Source of the DNA: CBDCZI01 sp965224495 | GTDB taxonomy: Bacteria; Bacteroidota; Bacteroidia; Cytophagales; JAAEPT01 | Direction: 5' to 3' | Assembly (NCBI GenBank): GCA_965224495.1 | Contig: CBDCZI010000028.1 | Coordinates: 1 to 16,805 of the forward strand | DNA: 16,805 bases | Shown: one piece after another, positions 1 through 6,465 of the stretch | How the letters are laid out: each line of letters opens with the position of its first letter | Numbering within the stretch: position 1 is the first letter of the stretch | Program-made: the position numbers and the translations under genes | The notes under the pieces: model-generated | What the model was told of the DNA's origin: nothing | The model's database searches: none | The model's input: the letters and a program-made list of their open reading frames with translations, nothing else

Positions 1-5
1 AAAAA

Positions 6-797
6 ATGAGAAGTAATCGAGAAAAATATAAACCTTGGATAATAGTTGGAAGTGGATTCTTGACTTTACTACTAATGAATTTATTTCCTGTAGACGGTGG
101 CGGTGTTTCTTTAATTTTTGTTTTATCTGTTCCAATATTAATTGGACTTTCAATTATTCTTGCCCTAATATATAAATGGCAAGCGAAAAAAAATGAAATT
201 AGATGGAAAAGAAACTTAATGTTTTCTTCATCAGTTTTGATTATAGTTGTTTTGACATTTTTATTTTTTCCTTGCTCAGATTCGGACTCTCCTTGTCCGT
301 GTAAAGTTATTTATAAATCATCAAAAGTGATTATTAATTATGAAAACATAACCTATAACGACTTGTTTACTGAAAAAACAAAAGTCAACTATCCAATAAT
401 TATTGCTTCTCGAAAAAAATATAAAGATAGACTTCCTGAAAAAACATATTATGTGACCTATGATTCACTAAACTCATTTTCTTCACTAAAACAATATGCG
501 ATTTATATGATTAATGATTCAATAAAAAGCAACAACAGAAACTTAATAATTGAGCAATTACCGAATGATTATGTGAGATTTACAGAAATCTACGAAAAAG
601 ACACTCTCACATTTTTGGGAATGACAAAAGGGTTTGTTGAATTGAAAAATGAATATAACGGATATAATGAGAATGGATACGGATATATTAGTTGGACTAA
701 AGAATTTTCAAACTATGAAGTCCGAATTAGAAAAGAAGTAGAAAATGATATTTATGTAAATTACCTTTTTTATAAATTATTATACTGGATAATGTAA
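6..797 (+). CDS. Orphan multi-pass membrane protein, first visible cassette gene
   Basis: I do not recognise this 263-residue protein. Its N-terminal third carries three hydrophobic stretches (about residues 11-28, 33-56 and 70-88), the last two separated by a basic loop (KWQAKKNEIRWKRN). A soluble domain rich in Tyr, Asn, Lys and Glu follows, with a small Cys cluster (PCSDSDSPCPCK) just after the third membrane segment. The likely topology is a membrane anchor plus a C-terminal soluble domain. The ATG lies at the window edge and the upstream sequence is not visible, so a longer form cannot be excluded. A large imperfect palindrome follows 8 bases after the stop, which gives the gene-plus-palindrome layout of a gene cassette. 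The coding sequence is intact. No function can be assigned. Confidence 0.75.
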   Translation: MRSNREKYKPWIIVGSGFLTLLLMNLFPVDGGGVSLIFVLSVPILIGLSIILALIYKWQAKKNEIRWKRNLMFSSSVLIIVVLTFLFFPCSDSDSPCPCKVIYKSSKVIINYENITYNDLFTEKTKVNYPIIIASRKKYKDRLPEKTYYVTYDSLNSFSSLKQYAIYMINDSIKSNNRNLIIEQLPNDYVRFTEIYEKDTLTFLGMTKGFVELKNEYNGYNENGYGYISWTKEFSNYEVRIRKEVENDIYVNYLFYKLLYWIM

Positions 798-804
798 TTA
801 AAGC

Positions 805-1000
805 CAGTGCATAACACTGTATATAGCAAATAGGGCGTTCAGTGATAAATTGAAAGTTCAGAGCCATTTACAAAGTACGCCAAATATAAAATTTGGCTTT
901 TAACAGATGAAAAAATTAAAAACAAAATATTTATATTTGGCTAAGTGCAAGATTGAAAGTTCATCACTTTCTATTGCCCTACTTGCCATATACTAAACGT
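805..1000 (+). repeat. attC-like imperfect palindrome 1
   Basis: A fold-back element fills the gap after the first gene. The outer stem pairs 819-836 (GTATATAGCAAATAGGGC) with 976-993, 16 of 18 positions. The inner stem pairs 879-890 (GCCAAATATAAA) with 930-941 perfectly. AGTGAT at 841-846 pairs with 963-968 between them. The left edge reads GCATAAC (809-815) and the right edge AAACGT (995-1000). These resemble the R'' and R' cores of an integron attC site, except that the right core is cut off where the IS1182-like remnant begins. An 11-bp direct repeat, TTGAAAGTTCA, lies in both arms (850-860 and 953-963). The palindrome is directly visible; the attC role is inference. Confidence 0.6.
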
Positions 1001-1438
1001 CAGACTGTCTAATAACTATAAGCGAAATTAGTTATCACATAGTTTGTTGTAAAAGGTATAAATAGCTATCTTTAAGCTATGAGCTACATCACTGGATTTG
1101 ACAGAAACCAAGCTGTTTTGATACCCGAAACTATAAACCGACTTATTGATACAAACAATCCTGTTAGGTTTATTGATGTTTTTGTTGATTCTCTTCAAAC
1201 GGCAGATTTTGGTTTTAGAAACCCTAACAGAAATACAAATGGCAGACCGCCATTTCACCCCAAAGACTTATTAAAGCTATATATTTATGGCTATTTGAAT
1301 AAACTAAGATCATCAAGAGCCTTGGAGAAAGAGTGCAAGCGAAACATAGAACTCATTTGGCTAATCAAGGGATTAGTACCTGACCACAATACGATTGCTA
1401 ATTTCAGAAAGAACAATCCTAAAGCGATTAAAAAAGTA
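1001..1438 (+). pseudogene. N-terminal remnant of an IS1182-type transposase, cut by an IS1595 element
   Basis: An open frame from the ATG at 1079 encodes about 120 residues typical of the start of IS1182-type (DUF772) transposases: an early NPVRFIDVFVDSL segment, GRPPFHPKDLLKLYIYGYL, a KLRSSRALEKECKRN helix and PDHNTIANFRKNNPKAIKKV. Full-length relatives are roughly 400-500 residues. Here the frame runs into the terminal repeat of the inserted IS1595 element at 1439 and stops at 1465 after nine residues foreign to the family. The catalytic DDE core is absent. The remainder is not recognisable after the insert at 2594, so the element has also lost its right part. The leader (1001-1078) includes a short inverted repeat, ATAACTA / TAGTTAT, and probably contains the left end of the original element, abutting palindrome 1. 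Confidence 0.8.
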
Positions 1439-2593
1439 GGCTGTGTTCCATTTAAAAGTTGGTAAAATAGCCTATAAATTTTCAATCTTTCAAATTAGAA
1501 TAATTAGTTAGGTAAATTTGATAATTCACCTCTCTTTTCATAAAATCACTCCAGGAAGTATGGCTATGAAATGATTCATCAAAGAAATCAATTGAACTTT
1601 GTTTTAAAGACTCAATTAGAGTAAACCAATTACAATAATTGTGTAAATACTTTGTTGCAACACCTTTAAACCCTCTATTGACCAATGTTTTTAATCTACC
1701 AGCTTTTTCATTAATAGTGTTGACATGATATATTTTAGCTCTCGAATGGTATTTTGCTAAAAATGTCTCGTGCTGAATTCTAAAAGCCTTGGCAAAAGCC
1801 TTTAATGATGGGTGTTTATCTGAAGTTAAAATATTTGTCTCTTTATTTATGATTCCACCAATTGATTTTTTAACATCAGACGCCTTTAGTCGACCAATTC
1901 TAACAACATCTAAAATCAGGTCACCTTCTCTATCTGCTGTTGCTAATACCTTGACCGATTCAGAATTATCACCTTGTTTATTGTTTTGTCGTCCTCTCTT
2001 TTTAGAGGAACTTAAGTTTTTTCTTCCTTTTTGATTAAAGCTGTAATGTAAATCATCAATTTCCACAATACCAAATAACTTTGTTGCCTTTTTAGCTATT
2101 GCAAATAGTATTTTATCTCGCCAAAAGAAAGCTGTTTTATGACAAACATTTATTCTCTTCCCCATTTCTCTTGTGGAATAAAAATCACCATTAAACATCG
2201 TATCAACGTACTCATACCATTTATCTTTCAACTGTAAACGATGAATAGCTGAACCAGTGGAGTCCGAAAAAATGGTTTTACATGTCTGTTTTTTACATTG
2301 GTAACGCTGTTCTAATGATTTATTAAAACCATATTTAATAAAGTGATGCGACCCGCATTTTGGACAGCAATCTCGTTTATATTCTTCTGTTTTTGATTGG
2401 TAAGTATTCTTGTTCTCTAAAATTTGAAACTTCAATTTCTCTACAAGAATTTCTTTTTCATCAGTTGGTAACTGACTTAAGCGAGTAAATATATTTTTGA
2501 AAAGCATAGCATAAATAGTTGGTTCTATTTATAAAACACTCAAACAACGAAAAGTTCGTGTTTGATTTACCAACTTTTTAGTGGAACACAGCC
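1439..2593 (-). mobile_element. Complete IS1595-family insertion sequence, 1155 bp
   Basis: The element is bounded by 28-bp terminal inverted repeats at 1439-1466 and 2566-2593. Both ends read GGCTGTGTTCCA, then three variable bases, then AAAAGTTGGTAAA, with 26 of 28 positions identical. It carries one minus-strand transposase. The repeats are directly visible; the family assignment comes from the transposase. IS1595 elements usually make 8-bp target duplications. The flanks are AAAAAGTA on the left and GATTAAGT on the right, so no duplication is present. A post-insertion deletion or recombination on one side is therefore likely. The element sits inside the IS1182-like transposase remnant. 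Confidence 0.9.
1482..2507 (-). CDS. IS1595-family transposase
   Basis: This 341-residue transposase probably moves the surrounding element by cut-and-paste. A zinc-ribbon-like segment near the N-terminus has CPKC at residues 48-51 and Cys at 71 and 76. It is followed by the DDE-type (ISXO2-like) core: an acidic EIDD at 149-152, SDKHPSLKAF with Asp230, and HVNTINEKAGRLK at 261-273, where the third catalytic position of the family lies (Asn or Glu here, not decided by eye). It has no frameshift or internal stop, and both terminal repeats are intact, so the element may still be active. Length and domain order fit the family. The first visible ATG is used; it lies 58 bases inside the right-hand terminal repeat. 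Confidence 0.9.
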   Translation of the reverse strand: MLFKNIFTRLSQLPTDEKEILVEKLKFQILENKNTYQSKTEEYKRDCCPKCGSHHFIKYGFNKSLEQRYQCKKQTCKTIFSDSTGSAIHRLQLKDKWYEYVDTMFNGDFYSTREMGKRINVCHKTAFFWRDKILFAIAKKATKLFGIVEIDDLHYSFNQKGRKNLSSSKKRGRQNNKQGDNSESVKVLATADREGDLILDVVRIGRLKASDVKKSIGGIINKETNILTSDKHPSLKAFAKAFRIQHETFLAKYHSRAKIYHVNTINEKAGRLKTLVNRGFKGVATKYLHNYCNWFTLIESLKQSSIDFFDESFHSHTSWSDFMKREVNYQIYLTNYSNLKD

Positions 2594-2733
2594 GATTAAG
2601 TTAAATGTTTTAAAACAATTCCTTGCTAATCACGAGAAAAGAACGATATTAGTAGTTTACATAAAGAAAACATATCGAGAATCGTAATCGCGATTACTGA
2701 TAGCGATTTGTTGTGGGGCATTAAAAAGAACAT
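2594..2733 (+). other. Junction between the IS and the lipoprotein cassette
   Basis: This is a short spacer with three visible items. First, an open stretch of about 31 codons without a start (reading from 2595: IKLNVLKQFLANHEK...), possibly the tail of a lost gene; I could not match it to the missing part of the IS1182 transposase. Second, a perfect 14-bp palindrome, GTAATCGCGATTAC, at 2684-2697. Third, TTTGTTGTGGGG at 2707-2718, which is the exact reverse complement of the sequence just after the next gene and marks the proposed left end of the lipoprotein cassette. Confidence 0.5.
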
Positions 2734-3310
2734 ATGAATAGAATAATAACGATAATATTTTTAGGTCTGATTTTAGTAAGTTGTGGACAAGACAATACTA
2801 ATAAAAAAACCGAATTAGATGACCATTATCAAGTTTCAGATAAGAAAATTCAGTTAGATACTTCAATGGTAGCAATTCTACCCTTTGATACGATACAATA
2901 TTGGGTTTTTAAAAATGCAAAACAGACTGATTTATCTATTAAAGATTTGATAATAATTGAAAATCTACTAACTGATTGTATTGCTGAATATAACCCGAAA
3001 CAAGAACAACAATTCAATGAGTTAAAATCAAATAATTTAGAATTAAGTTTTAATATTAAGCATTTCGTTATTGACCTTGAGAGATATAAACGACAATATA
3101 TGGCAGTAATAAATGACAAAGGAGAAAAAGAGGTTTGGATTAATTGTTTTTGCAACTCTTGGGAAAAAGATTGGAGAAATGAAATAATTATTGTAAAAGA
3201 TGGAGGGAAATTGTTATTTCAATTTAAAAATCAATTTGGGAACAAAAATATATTATGACTTTATGGTAAATGGAAATGCTTAAAAGAATAAACAACGACC
3301 CCACAACAAA
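2707..3310. repeat. 12-bp inverted repeat framing the lipoprotein gene (cassette ends)
   Basis: TTTGTTGTGGGG at 2707-2718 and CCCCACAACAAA at 3299-3310 are perfect reverse complements flanking the gene at 2734-3258. In integron cassettes the leading core (GTT...) is complementary to the R'' core (...AAC) of the cassette's own attC site, because both derive from the excised circle. GTTGTGG / CCACAAC fits that logic, although it departs from the strict GTTRRRY consensus. The repeat is seen; the cassette reading is inferred. Confidence 0.55.
2734..3258 (+). CDS. Orphan lipoprotein in a cassette-like module
   Basis: This is a 174-residue protein of unknown function. The N-terminus is a lipoprotein signal: basic MNR, a hydrophobic stretch, then the lipobox LVSC with the lipidated Cys at residue 17, followed by a polar GQDNTNKK linker. 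The protein is therefore probably anchored in the periplasm or outer membrane. The mature part is mixed alpha/beta in character, with a motif WINCFCNSWEKDWRNEI near the C-terminus carrying two nearby Cys residues and several Trp. The annotation VSCGQD plus a short mature domain is common among uncharacterised Bacteroidota lipoproteins, but I do not recognise this family. The gene is framed by a perfect 12-bp inverted repeat (2707-2718 and 3299-3310) and followed by attC-like palindrome 2. Confidence 0.75.
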   Translation: MNRIITIIFLGLILVSCGQDNTNKKTELDDHYQVSDKKIQLDTSMVAILPFDTIQYWVFKNAKQTDLSIKDLIIIENLLTDCIAEYNPKQEQQFNELKSNNLELSFNIKHFVIDLERYKRQYMAVINDKGEKEVWINCFCNSWEKDWRNEIIIVKDGGKLLFQFKNQFGNKNIL

Positions 3311-3482
3311 ATGTATAGTTCATAGCGGTTTAGTAGTAGATTCAAGCAGTGTAGCTCTTATTGGGCTCCGCCAAATCTGCCGTTTTGACTATTTTAAAGG
3401 TGGCAAATTTGGCTCATTGCGTAATTTGAACATTATCGCTTTGAAGTCCGCTACGAAACCATACATCAGTCGTTATCTACAA
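3299..3482 (+). repeat. attC-like imperfect palindrome 2
   Basis: This is a fold-back element with the same plan as palindrome 1. The outer stem pairs 3311-3328 (ATGTATAGTTCATAGCGG) with 3448-3466, with one bulged base and two mismatches. The inner stem pairs 3370-3381 (GCCAAATCTGCC) with 3402-3413, with one mismatch. The left edge is CCACAAC (3301-3307) and the right edge CGTTATCTACAA (3471-3482). The right core GTTATCT does not pair with the left core, as expected after cassette insertion, where the right core comes from the next cassette. A frame open across this element (3270-3509) is an artefact of the repeat and is not treated as a gene. Confidence 0.6.
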
Positions 3483-3526
3483 GCAAAAAAACAACAATCA
3501 CTCTCATAAAATGCTAACTTTAGTCT

Positions 3527-3768
3527 GTTGTAGCTAAAGAATATCATAGGTATAACGGAGTTACTAGAGGTAATAACCTCCTTTTTTCATTGTTTACACT
3601 CTGTTTATCTCTATTTCTTCATATATCACTCTATTAAGCTAAAAAACAGAGTCTCTTCTAGCTTTTTTACTTTGTCCCAGATTTCTATATTTTAGTCGTA
3701 CTTTTCTGTATTTTTGAATACTAACAAAAAAAACGGAGGTTTTTAGACAAGCTGTCGTTAGCTACAAC
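3527..3768. repeat. Gene-less palindromic module with 11-bp perfect terminal repeats
   Basis: GTTGTAGCTAA at 3527-3537 is the exact reverse complement of TTAGCTACAAC at 3758-3768. Inside, AACCTCCTTTTTT (about 3578-3591) pairs with AAAAAAACGGAGGTT (about 3726-3740). The 242-bp interior has no coding frame. The right edge (GTCGTTAGCTACAA, 3754-3767) repeats the right edge of palindrome 2 (GTCGTTATCTACAA, 3469-3482) with one mismatch, so the two elements end in the same type of core. It could be a third attC-like site of an empty cassette or a small non-autonomous mobile element. No target duplication is visible. The flanking 3483-3526 holds nothing recognisable. Confidence 0.45.
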
Positions 3769-3785
3769 GAATAATCCAAGAGAGA

Positions 3786-4121
3786 ATGAAATCAATTTTT
3801 ACAACAGTTGTTTGTGTGGTCTTCCAAATAATATGTTCTGCACAGGACTTCCCACAGGGAAATGACAAATGGACGTCTTGGCACACCGATTCTACATTTA
3901 ATGGAGACAATAAACTTGTTGCTATAGCTAAATCCAAGAAAAAATGTCCTACCACAACTTGTGAGTATTATAGAATTGTAACCTTATTTAATGAACAAGG
4001 AAAATGGTATTTCAAGGAAAAAACCTACACATTAAGGGGTTGTTACAATAGAAAAGAAAAAATTATATGGACTAAAAGAAGACAGAAAAGAGAACCAAAA
4101 CAGCCATATCAAATACACTAA
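3786..4121 (+). CDS. Small predicted exported protein, unknown function
   Basis: This is an 111-residue protein with a Sec-type signal peptide (basic start, hydrophobic FTTVVCVVFQIICS, cleavage likely after CSA before QDFPQ). The mature part contains a WTSWHTDSTFNGD segment, a CPTTTC motif and another Cys in RGCYNRK, so a disulfide is possible. The C-terminal 25 residues are strongly basic and low in hydrophobic residues (KIIWTKRRQKREPKQ). This looks unlike the rest and may be a read-through into foreign sequence after truncation. The gene starts 17 bases after the palindromic module and ends just before the DUF1016 remnant. AGCTAA just past its stop complements the TTAGCT at the proposed cassette start (3758-3763), a weak hint of a fourth cassette. 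The family is not recognised. Confidence 0.55.
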   Translation: MKSIFTTVVCVVFQIICSAQDFPQGNDKWTSWHTDSTFNGDNKLVAIAKSKKKCPTTTCEYYRIVTLFNEQGKWYFKEKTYTLRGCYNRKEKIIWTKRRQKREPKQPYQIH

Positions 4122-4130
4122 AGCTAATTA

Positions 4131-4468
4131 CATTGTTTTGAAATAGGTAGAATGATAGTAGAAGAACAACAAAACGGTAAAGATAAAGCAGAGTATGGTA
4201 AAGCCTTGTTAAAAGGACTTTCAATAGAATTAACTAAAGAATTTGGTAAAGGTTTTTCAGTACAAAACATTGAAAGAATGCGTACTTTTACTTGGTATAT
4301 CAAAAACCCTCAACACTGTTGAGGATATTCGAAAAACAACAGACGTTAACTACTAATTCTGAGAAATCGTCAACAGTGTTCTCGGATACTTTTTTGTACT
4401 CGTCAATTAATACCAATCTGATAAGAAGTAATTATTTCAGTAATCAAAAAACTTTTAGTCGATTTTGA
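4131..4468 (+). pseudogene. Frameshifted N-terminal remnant of a DUF1016/YhcG-type PDDEXK nuclease
   Basis: Two overlapping frames together read as the N-terminal region of DUF1016 proteins. The first, from about 4140 with an ATG at 4152, gives EIGRMIVEEQQNGKDKAEYG, then a KALLKGLSIELTKEFGKG stretch and FSVQNIERMRTF, and stops at 4322. Dropping one base near 4284-4286 restores the family-like continuation FYLVYQKPSTLLRIFEKQQ (from 4286), then SEKSSTVFSDTF, open to a stop at 4468. Intact family members are roughly 340-370 residues with a C-terminal nuclease domain, which is missing. The start region before 4140 is also degraded (in-frame stops). This is a dead fragment of an accessory nuclease gene often found in variable genome regions. 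Family recognition is from memory of the conserved EFGKGFS...N...RMR segment. Confidence 0.7.
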
Positions 4469-4622
4469 TATGTAAATATATTGGCTTAAATTGTGCTTTA
4501 TAGTGCATTTCAACTGTGTTTTTGTTTATTTATCAAAGGATATCGTCAATAACACTGATGATTAACAACAGACTTTTACTTGTGTGCATTTCGTGAAAAC
4601 AACAACCATTAACAACAACAAG

Positions 4623-5774
4623 ATGCCTAATATCCTTATCGTAGATGACGAAACCCCAATAAGAAGAACACTCAAAGAAATTCTTGAATTTGAGAAGTAC
4701 AAAGTCGATGAGGCAGAAAATGGTTTAGAAGGGCTAAAGAAAGTAACAGAAAACGATTACGACGTAGTTTTGTGTGACATCAAGATGCCAAAAATGGATG
4801 GTATTGAGTTTTTAGACAAAGCAATGCAATTGGGTAAAGACACCCAATTCATTATGATATCAGCACACGGGTCTATTGACACAGCCGTAGATGCAACAAA
4901 AAAAGGAGCATTTGATTTCATCTCCAAACCACCAGATTTGAACCGATTATTGGTCAGCGTCCGTAATGCAATGGACAAGTCATCGTTGGTAACAGAAACT
5001 AAAGTTTTAAGAAAAAGAGTAAGTAAAAAGCACGAAATCATCGGTCAATCTGACGCTGTCAAAGAAGTTATCGAAATGATAGATAAGGTAGCCCCTACTG
5101 ACGCACGTGTCTTAATCTTAGGTCCAAATGGTGCAGGAAAAGAATTAGTAGCCAAAGGAATCCACGACAAAAGTAAACGTAGCAAAGGGAAAATGGTAGA
5201 AGTCAACTGTGCCGCTATTCCTTCCGAACTAATTGAAAGTGAATTATTTGGTCACGAAAAAGGCGCTTTTACCTCAGCAAACAAGCAACGTATAGGAAAA
5301 TTTGAACAAGCCAACGGAGGAACAATATTTTTAGATGAGATTGGAGATATGAGTCTTCCAGCACAAGCCAAAGTACTTCGTGCTTTACAAGAAAACGTAA
5401 TTAGTCGTGTAGGAGGAGACAAACAAGTAAAAGTTGACGTGCGTGTCATCGCTGCAACCAACAAAGACCTCAAAAAAGAAATCGAAGAAGGTAATTTTAG
5501 AGAAGATTTGTACCACCGATTAAGTGTCATTGTCTTACGAGTACCCGCGCTAAAAGACCGAAAAGACGATATTCCTTTACTCGTTGAAAAGTTTTTAGGA
5601 GACATCGCCAAAGAATACGGCAACAAACAAAAAAGCATCAACAAAGACGCTATCAAACAATTACAGCAACACGATTGGTCAGGAAATATCAGAGAATTAC
5701 GTAATGTAGTCGAACGATTAATCATTATGGCGGGAGAAACCATTACAAAAACTGACATCGTTAAATACTTATAA
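4623..5774 (+). CDS. Sigma-54-type response regulator (receiver + AAA+), no DNA-binding domain
   Basis: This 383-residue regulator has an N-terminal receiver domain (1-120: acidic pocket DDE at 8-10, phospho-acceptor Asp52, Lys102) and a sigma-54 activator AAA+ domain (about 138-365). Walker A is GPNGAGKE (167-174), Walker B TIFLDEIGD (234-242), and the arginine-finger region FREDLYHRL (292-300). The sigma-54 contact loop reads GAFTSA (214-219) in place of the usual GAFTGA. The protein ends 18 residues after NIRELRNVVERL, with no Fis-type helix-turn-helix, so it may act from solution or through a partner. An upstream in-frame ATG (4584) would add MHFVKTTTINNNK; I prefer 4623 because MPNILIVDDE is the normal receiver start. 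The cognate kinase is not in the window. The next gene follows after 22 bases. Confidence 0.93.
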   Translation: MPNILIVDDETPIRRTLKEILEFEKYKVDEAENGLEGLKKVTENDYDVVLCDIKMPKMDGIEFLDKAMQLGKDTQFIMISAHGSIDTAVDATKKGAFDFISKPPDLNRLLVSVRNAMDKSSLVTETKVLRKRVSKKHEIIGQSDAVKEVIEMIDKVAPTDARVLILGPNGAGKELVAKGIHDKSKRSKGKMVEVNCAAIPSELIESELFGHEKGAFTSANKQRIGKFEQANGGTIFLDEIGDMSLPAQAKVLRALQENVISRVGGDKQVKVDVRVIAATNKDLKKEIEEGNFREDLYHRLSVIVLRVPALKDRKDDIPLLVEKFLGDIAKEYGNKQKSINKDAIKQLQQHDWSGNIRELRNVVERLIIMAGETITKTDIVKYL

Positions 5775-5796
5775 AAAACACCTAATTAAAAGCGAT

Positions 5797-6384
5797 ATGA
5801 TGCTAAAAAAATATTTTATGCGTGGCTTATTGTTCGTTACTCCTATTGGTGTAACAACATTAATTATGCTTTCCCTGTACGAGTGGGTTAATGAAAAAAT
5901 ACACAACGTCCATATGCAGGGATTAACAATAACCCTTTTAGCGATAGGTTTACTCCTAAGTATTATTTTTTTAGGTTATTTGGGTTCTACTTTTTTTATC
6001 AAACCAATAACACAAACAGTAGAAAAGGTTATTTCAAAAATACCAATTGTCAGTTTCCTCTATTCCTCAATCAAAGATTTGTCAGGTGCATTTATCGGTG
6101 ACGAAAAGAAATTTGACCAACCTATTTTAGTCAATATGGACAAAGATGGTGTTTTAAAGAAACCAGGTTTTATTACTCGTAAAGCCCTTAGTCAATTAGA
6201 ACTAACTGATTCGGTAGCCGTTTATCTACCCCACAGTTACAATTTTAGTGGCAATCTATTCGTCACAGACAAAAAAAACATTACTGTTATAGAAAACATC
6301 TCTTCTGGTGAATACATGAAATTCATCGTATCAGGAGGTGTCAGTGGAGATATTTCAAAAAAAGAAGACGACAAAAATCCTTAA
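5797..6384 (+). CDS. DUF502 family inner-membrane protein
   Basis: This 195-residue protein belongs to the DUF502 family of unknown function. Two transmembrane segments are clear (about residues 9-28 and 43-65). After the second comes the family-typical segment IPIVSFLYSSIKDLSGAF, then a soluble domain with repeated beta-like stretches (QPILVNMDKDG, FITRKALSQLEL, SVAVYLPHSYNFSGNLFV, YMKFIVSGGVSGD). The length fits the family. Two ATGs are adjacent (5797 and 5800) and the first is used. It lies 22 bases after the response regulator and could be co-transcribed with it; no functional link is established. Confidence 0.85.
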   Translation: MMLKKYFMRGLLFVTPIGVTTLIMLSLYEWVNEKIHNVHMQGLTITLLAIGLLLSIIFLGYLGSTFFIKPITQTVEKVISKIPIVSFLYSSIKDLSGAFIGDEKKFDQPILVNMDKDGVLKKPGFITRKALSQLELTDSVAVYLPHSYNFSGNLFVTDKKNITVIENISSGEYMKFIVSGGVSGDISKKEDDKNP

Positions 6385-6465
6385 AATTGGGCAGTACACA
6401 TAGGATTTATTAAATTGCAGTAACAAAACAACAAATTGGTCATAGACCTAAAGCACAACAACATT

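Noticed and set aside
3270..3509. Open frame of 79 codons on the plus strand after the lipoprotein gene
   Set aside because: It lies almost wholly within the two arms of palindrome 2, has no recognisable domain and is explained by the repeat structure.
4308..4380. CCTCAACACTGTTGAGG hairpin and the inverted match AACACTGTTGAGGAT / ATCGTCAACAGTGTT, considered as another attC-like site or terminator
   Set aside because: Both pieces fall inside the DUF1016 remnant and encode the family-like KPSTLLRI and KSSTVFSD segments, so coding origin is the simpler explanation. There is no T run or inner GCCAAAT stem.
4335..4573. Direct repeat AACAACAGAC at 4335-4344 and 4564-4573, considered as a target duplication around an inserted element
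   Set aside because: Ten bases of low complexity in an AAC-rich region, with no terminal inverted repeats between them.
5252..5758. 168-codon minus-strand frame opposite the response regulator
   Set aside because: Low-complexity, Ser/Leu-rich translation typical of the reverse strand of a real gene.
6436..6465. TTG start extending argH by 10 residues
   Set aside because: The ATG at 6466 gives the standard MASKLWQK start, and the extension is unconserved leader sequence.
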